Shown here piece after piece: positions 62,581-64,000 of a DNA stretch of 64,000 nt. The stretch is from Anaerolineales bacterium. GTDB lineage: Bacteria; Chloroflexota; Anaerolineae; 4572-78; J111. The stretch is taken from assembly GCA_015075185.1 (NCBI GenBank), contig JABTUW010000002.1:248001-312000 (forward strand). Reading direction: 5' to 3'. The notes below the pieces were generated by a model, which made no database searches, had not been told where the DNA came from, and saw nothing but the letters and a program-made list of their open reading frames with translations. The translations under genes and the position numbers were made by a program. How positions within the stretch are numbered: position 1 is the first letter of the stretch; the number at the start of each line of letters is the position of its first letter.

Positions 62581-62685
62581 TAACAGGAACTCGCCTGCCG
62601 GTGAGGTGGGAAGTTCGGTGACAACCAAGAAGGAGAAGCAGGTCTGATAGAAGCGACCCTATAAGTGGTACTCAAATTCTATAAG

Positions 62686-62747
62686 ATTTTGCGTCTCCGC
62701 CGGCATAAAGATAAGAAATGCCGGCGTTTGTGTGTCTAAATAACTGC
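62686..62747 (+). repeat. Direct repeat with hairpin, copy 2
   Basis: A 62-bp unit nearly identical to 62372-62432. GCCGGCAT pairs exactly with ATGCCGGC over an AAAGATAAGA loop. It lies on the predicted rRNA transcript leader, and may be an antiterminator, processing stem or terminator relic. Confidence 0.8.
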
Positions 62748-62832
62748 GAATGAACCTTAACAACTGAGGAGTGACAGGAAGCAAGAGATTGGCTCACGTT
62801 AAAGACGGAGCAGCGGAGAGCTGCTTTGGAAA

Positions 62833-64000
<1,168 letters not shown>

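Larger units (their letters stand above)
62268..62832. other. Spacer upstream of 16S rRNA
   Basis: About 565 bp without a gene. It holds two copies of a 61-62-bp hairpin-bearing repeat, an inverted repeat at 62533-62558, and a promoter-like TATAAT. AAGAAGGAGAAG at about 62629-62640 belongs to the rRNA leader and not to a ribosome site. The leader from 62748 to 62832 shows no strong hairpin. Confidence 0.6.

Overview
The window reads as a chromosome segment of a Chloroflexota bacterium, probably of the Anaerolineae or a neighbouring class. The support is the 5' three quarters of a 16S rRNA gene at the right edge, GC-rich genes packed mostly on the minus strand, many sugar ABC transporters of ribose type, F420/FAD oxidoreductases, and spacers filled with short hairpin repeats. 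The lineage call rests on general resemblance and has not been checked by a search.

Left part (1-11.3 kb): a carbohydrate uptake locus on the minus strand. Two complete ribose-type ATPase/permease pairs flank one secreted lipoprotein that carries two sugar-binding domains in tandem. Downstream are an AroE-like dehydrogenase and a class I phosphomannose-isomerase-like protein that runs off the edge. A sigma70 promoter with a perfect 24-bp LacI-type palindrome at its start site heads the run, and a divergent GH4 glycosidase faces it.

Middle left (11.4-25.2 kb): small enzymes (dodecin, CMD family), an alpha/alpha-toroid protein gene cut by an amber codon, and two secreted beta-helix proteins with matching C-terminal tails. 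Then comes a compact cluster: acetyl-CoA-synthetase-like enzyme, E1alpha, E1beta, E2, acyl carrier protein, two cytidylate-kinase-like proteins and a GYD protein. It has no E3 gene and a promoter with a CRP/FNR-type box near -42. This cluster is the best candidate for an undescribed system, in which a lipoyl complex may hand acyl groups to a carrier protein.

Middle (25.5-29.6 kb): a scarred region with a MITE-like hairpin, a decayed partial gene duplicate, a dehydrogenase gene broken by an amber codon, a RHH/MazF-type toxin-antitoxin pair with a clear promoter-operator, and an mrr restriction gene split by an IS5-type element whose removal restores the frame exactly.

Centre right (29.7-47.1 kb): two versions of one catabolic module on opposite strands, each with a dimethylglycine/sarcosine-dehydrogenase-like flavoprotein, a choline-kinase-like phosphotransferase and a VOC protein. 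One is joined to an FAD monooxygenase and a PPOX protein, the other to a DeoR regulator, a phosphoesterase, an APC permease and a cupin.

Right (47.2-64 kb): small membrane proteins, an AT-richer AraC/epoxide hydrolase pair, a ROK-controlled sugar operon (PIG-L deacetylase, URO-D-type protein with a zinc-thiolate pattern, TIM-barrel isomerase, Gfo/Idh/MocA oxidoreductase), TPR proteins, ClpS, an 8-oxoguanine-deaminase-like enzyme, and an rRNA promoter region with a duplicated hairpin upstream of 16S rRNA. No tRNA gene and no CRISPR array was seen.
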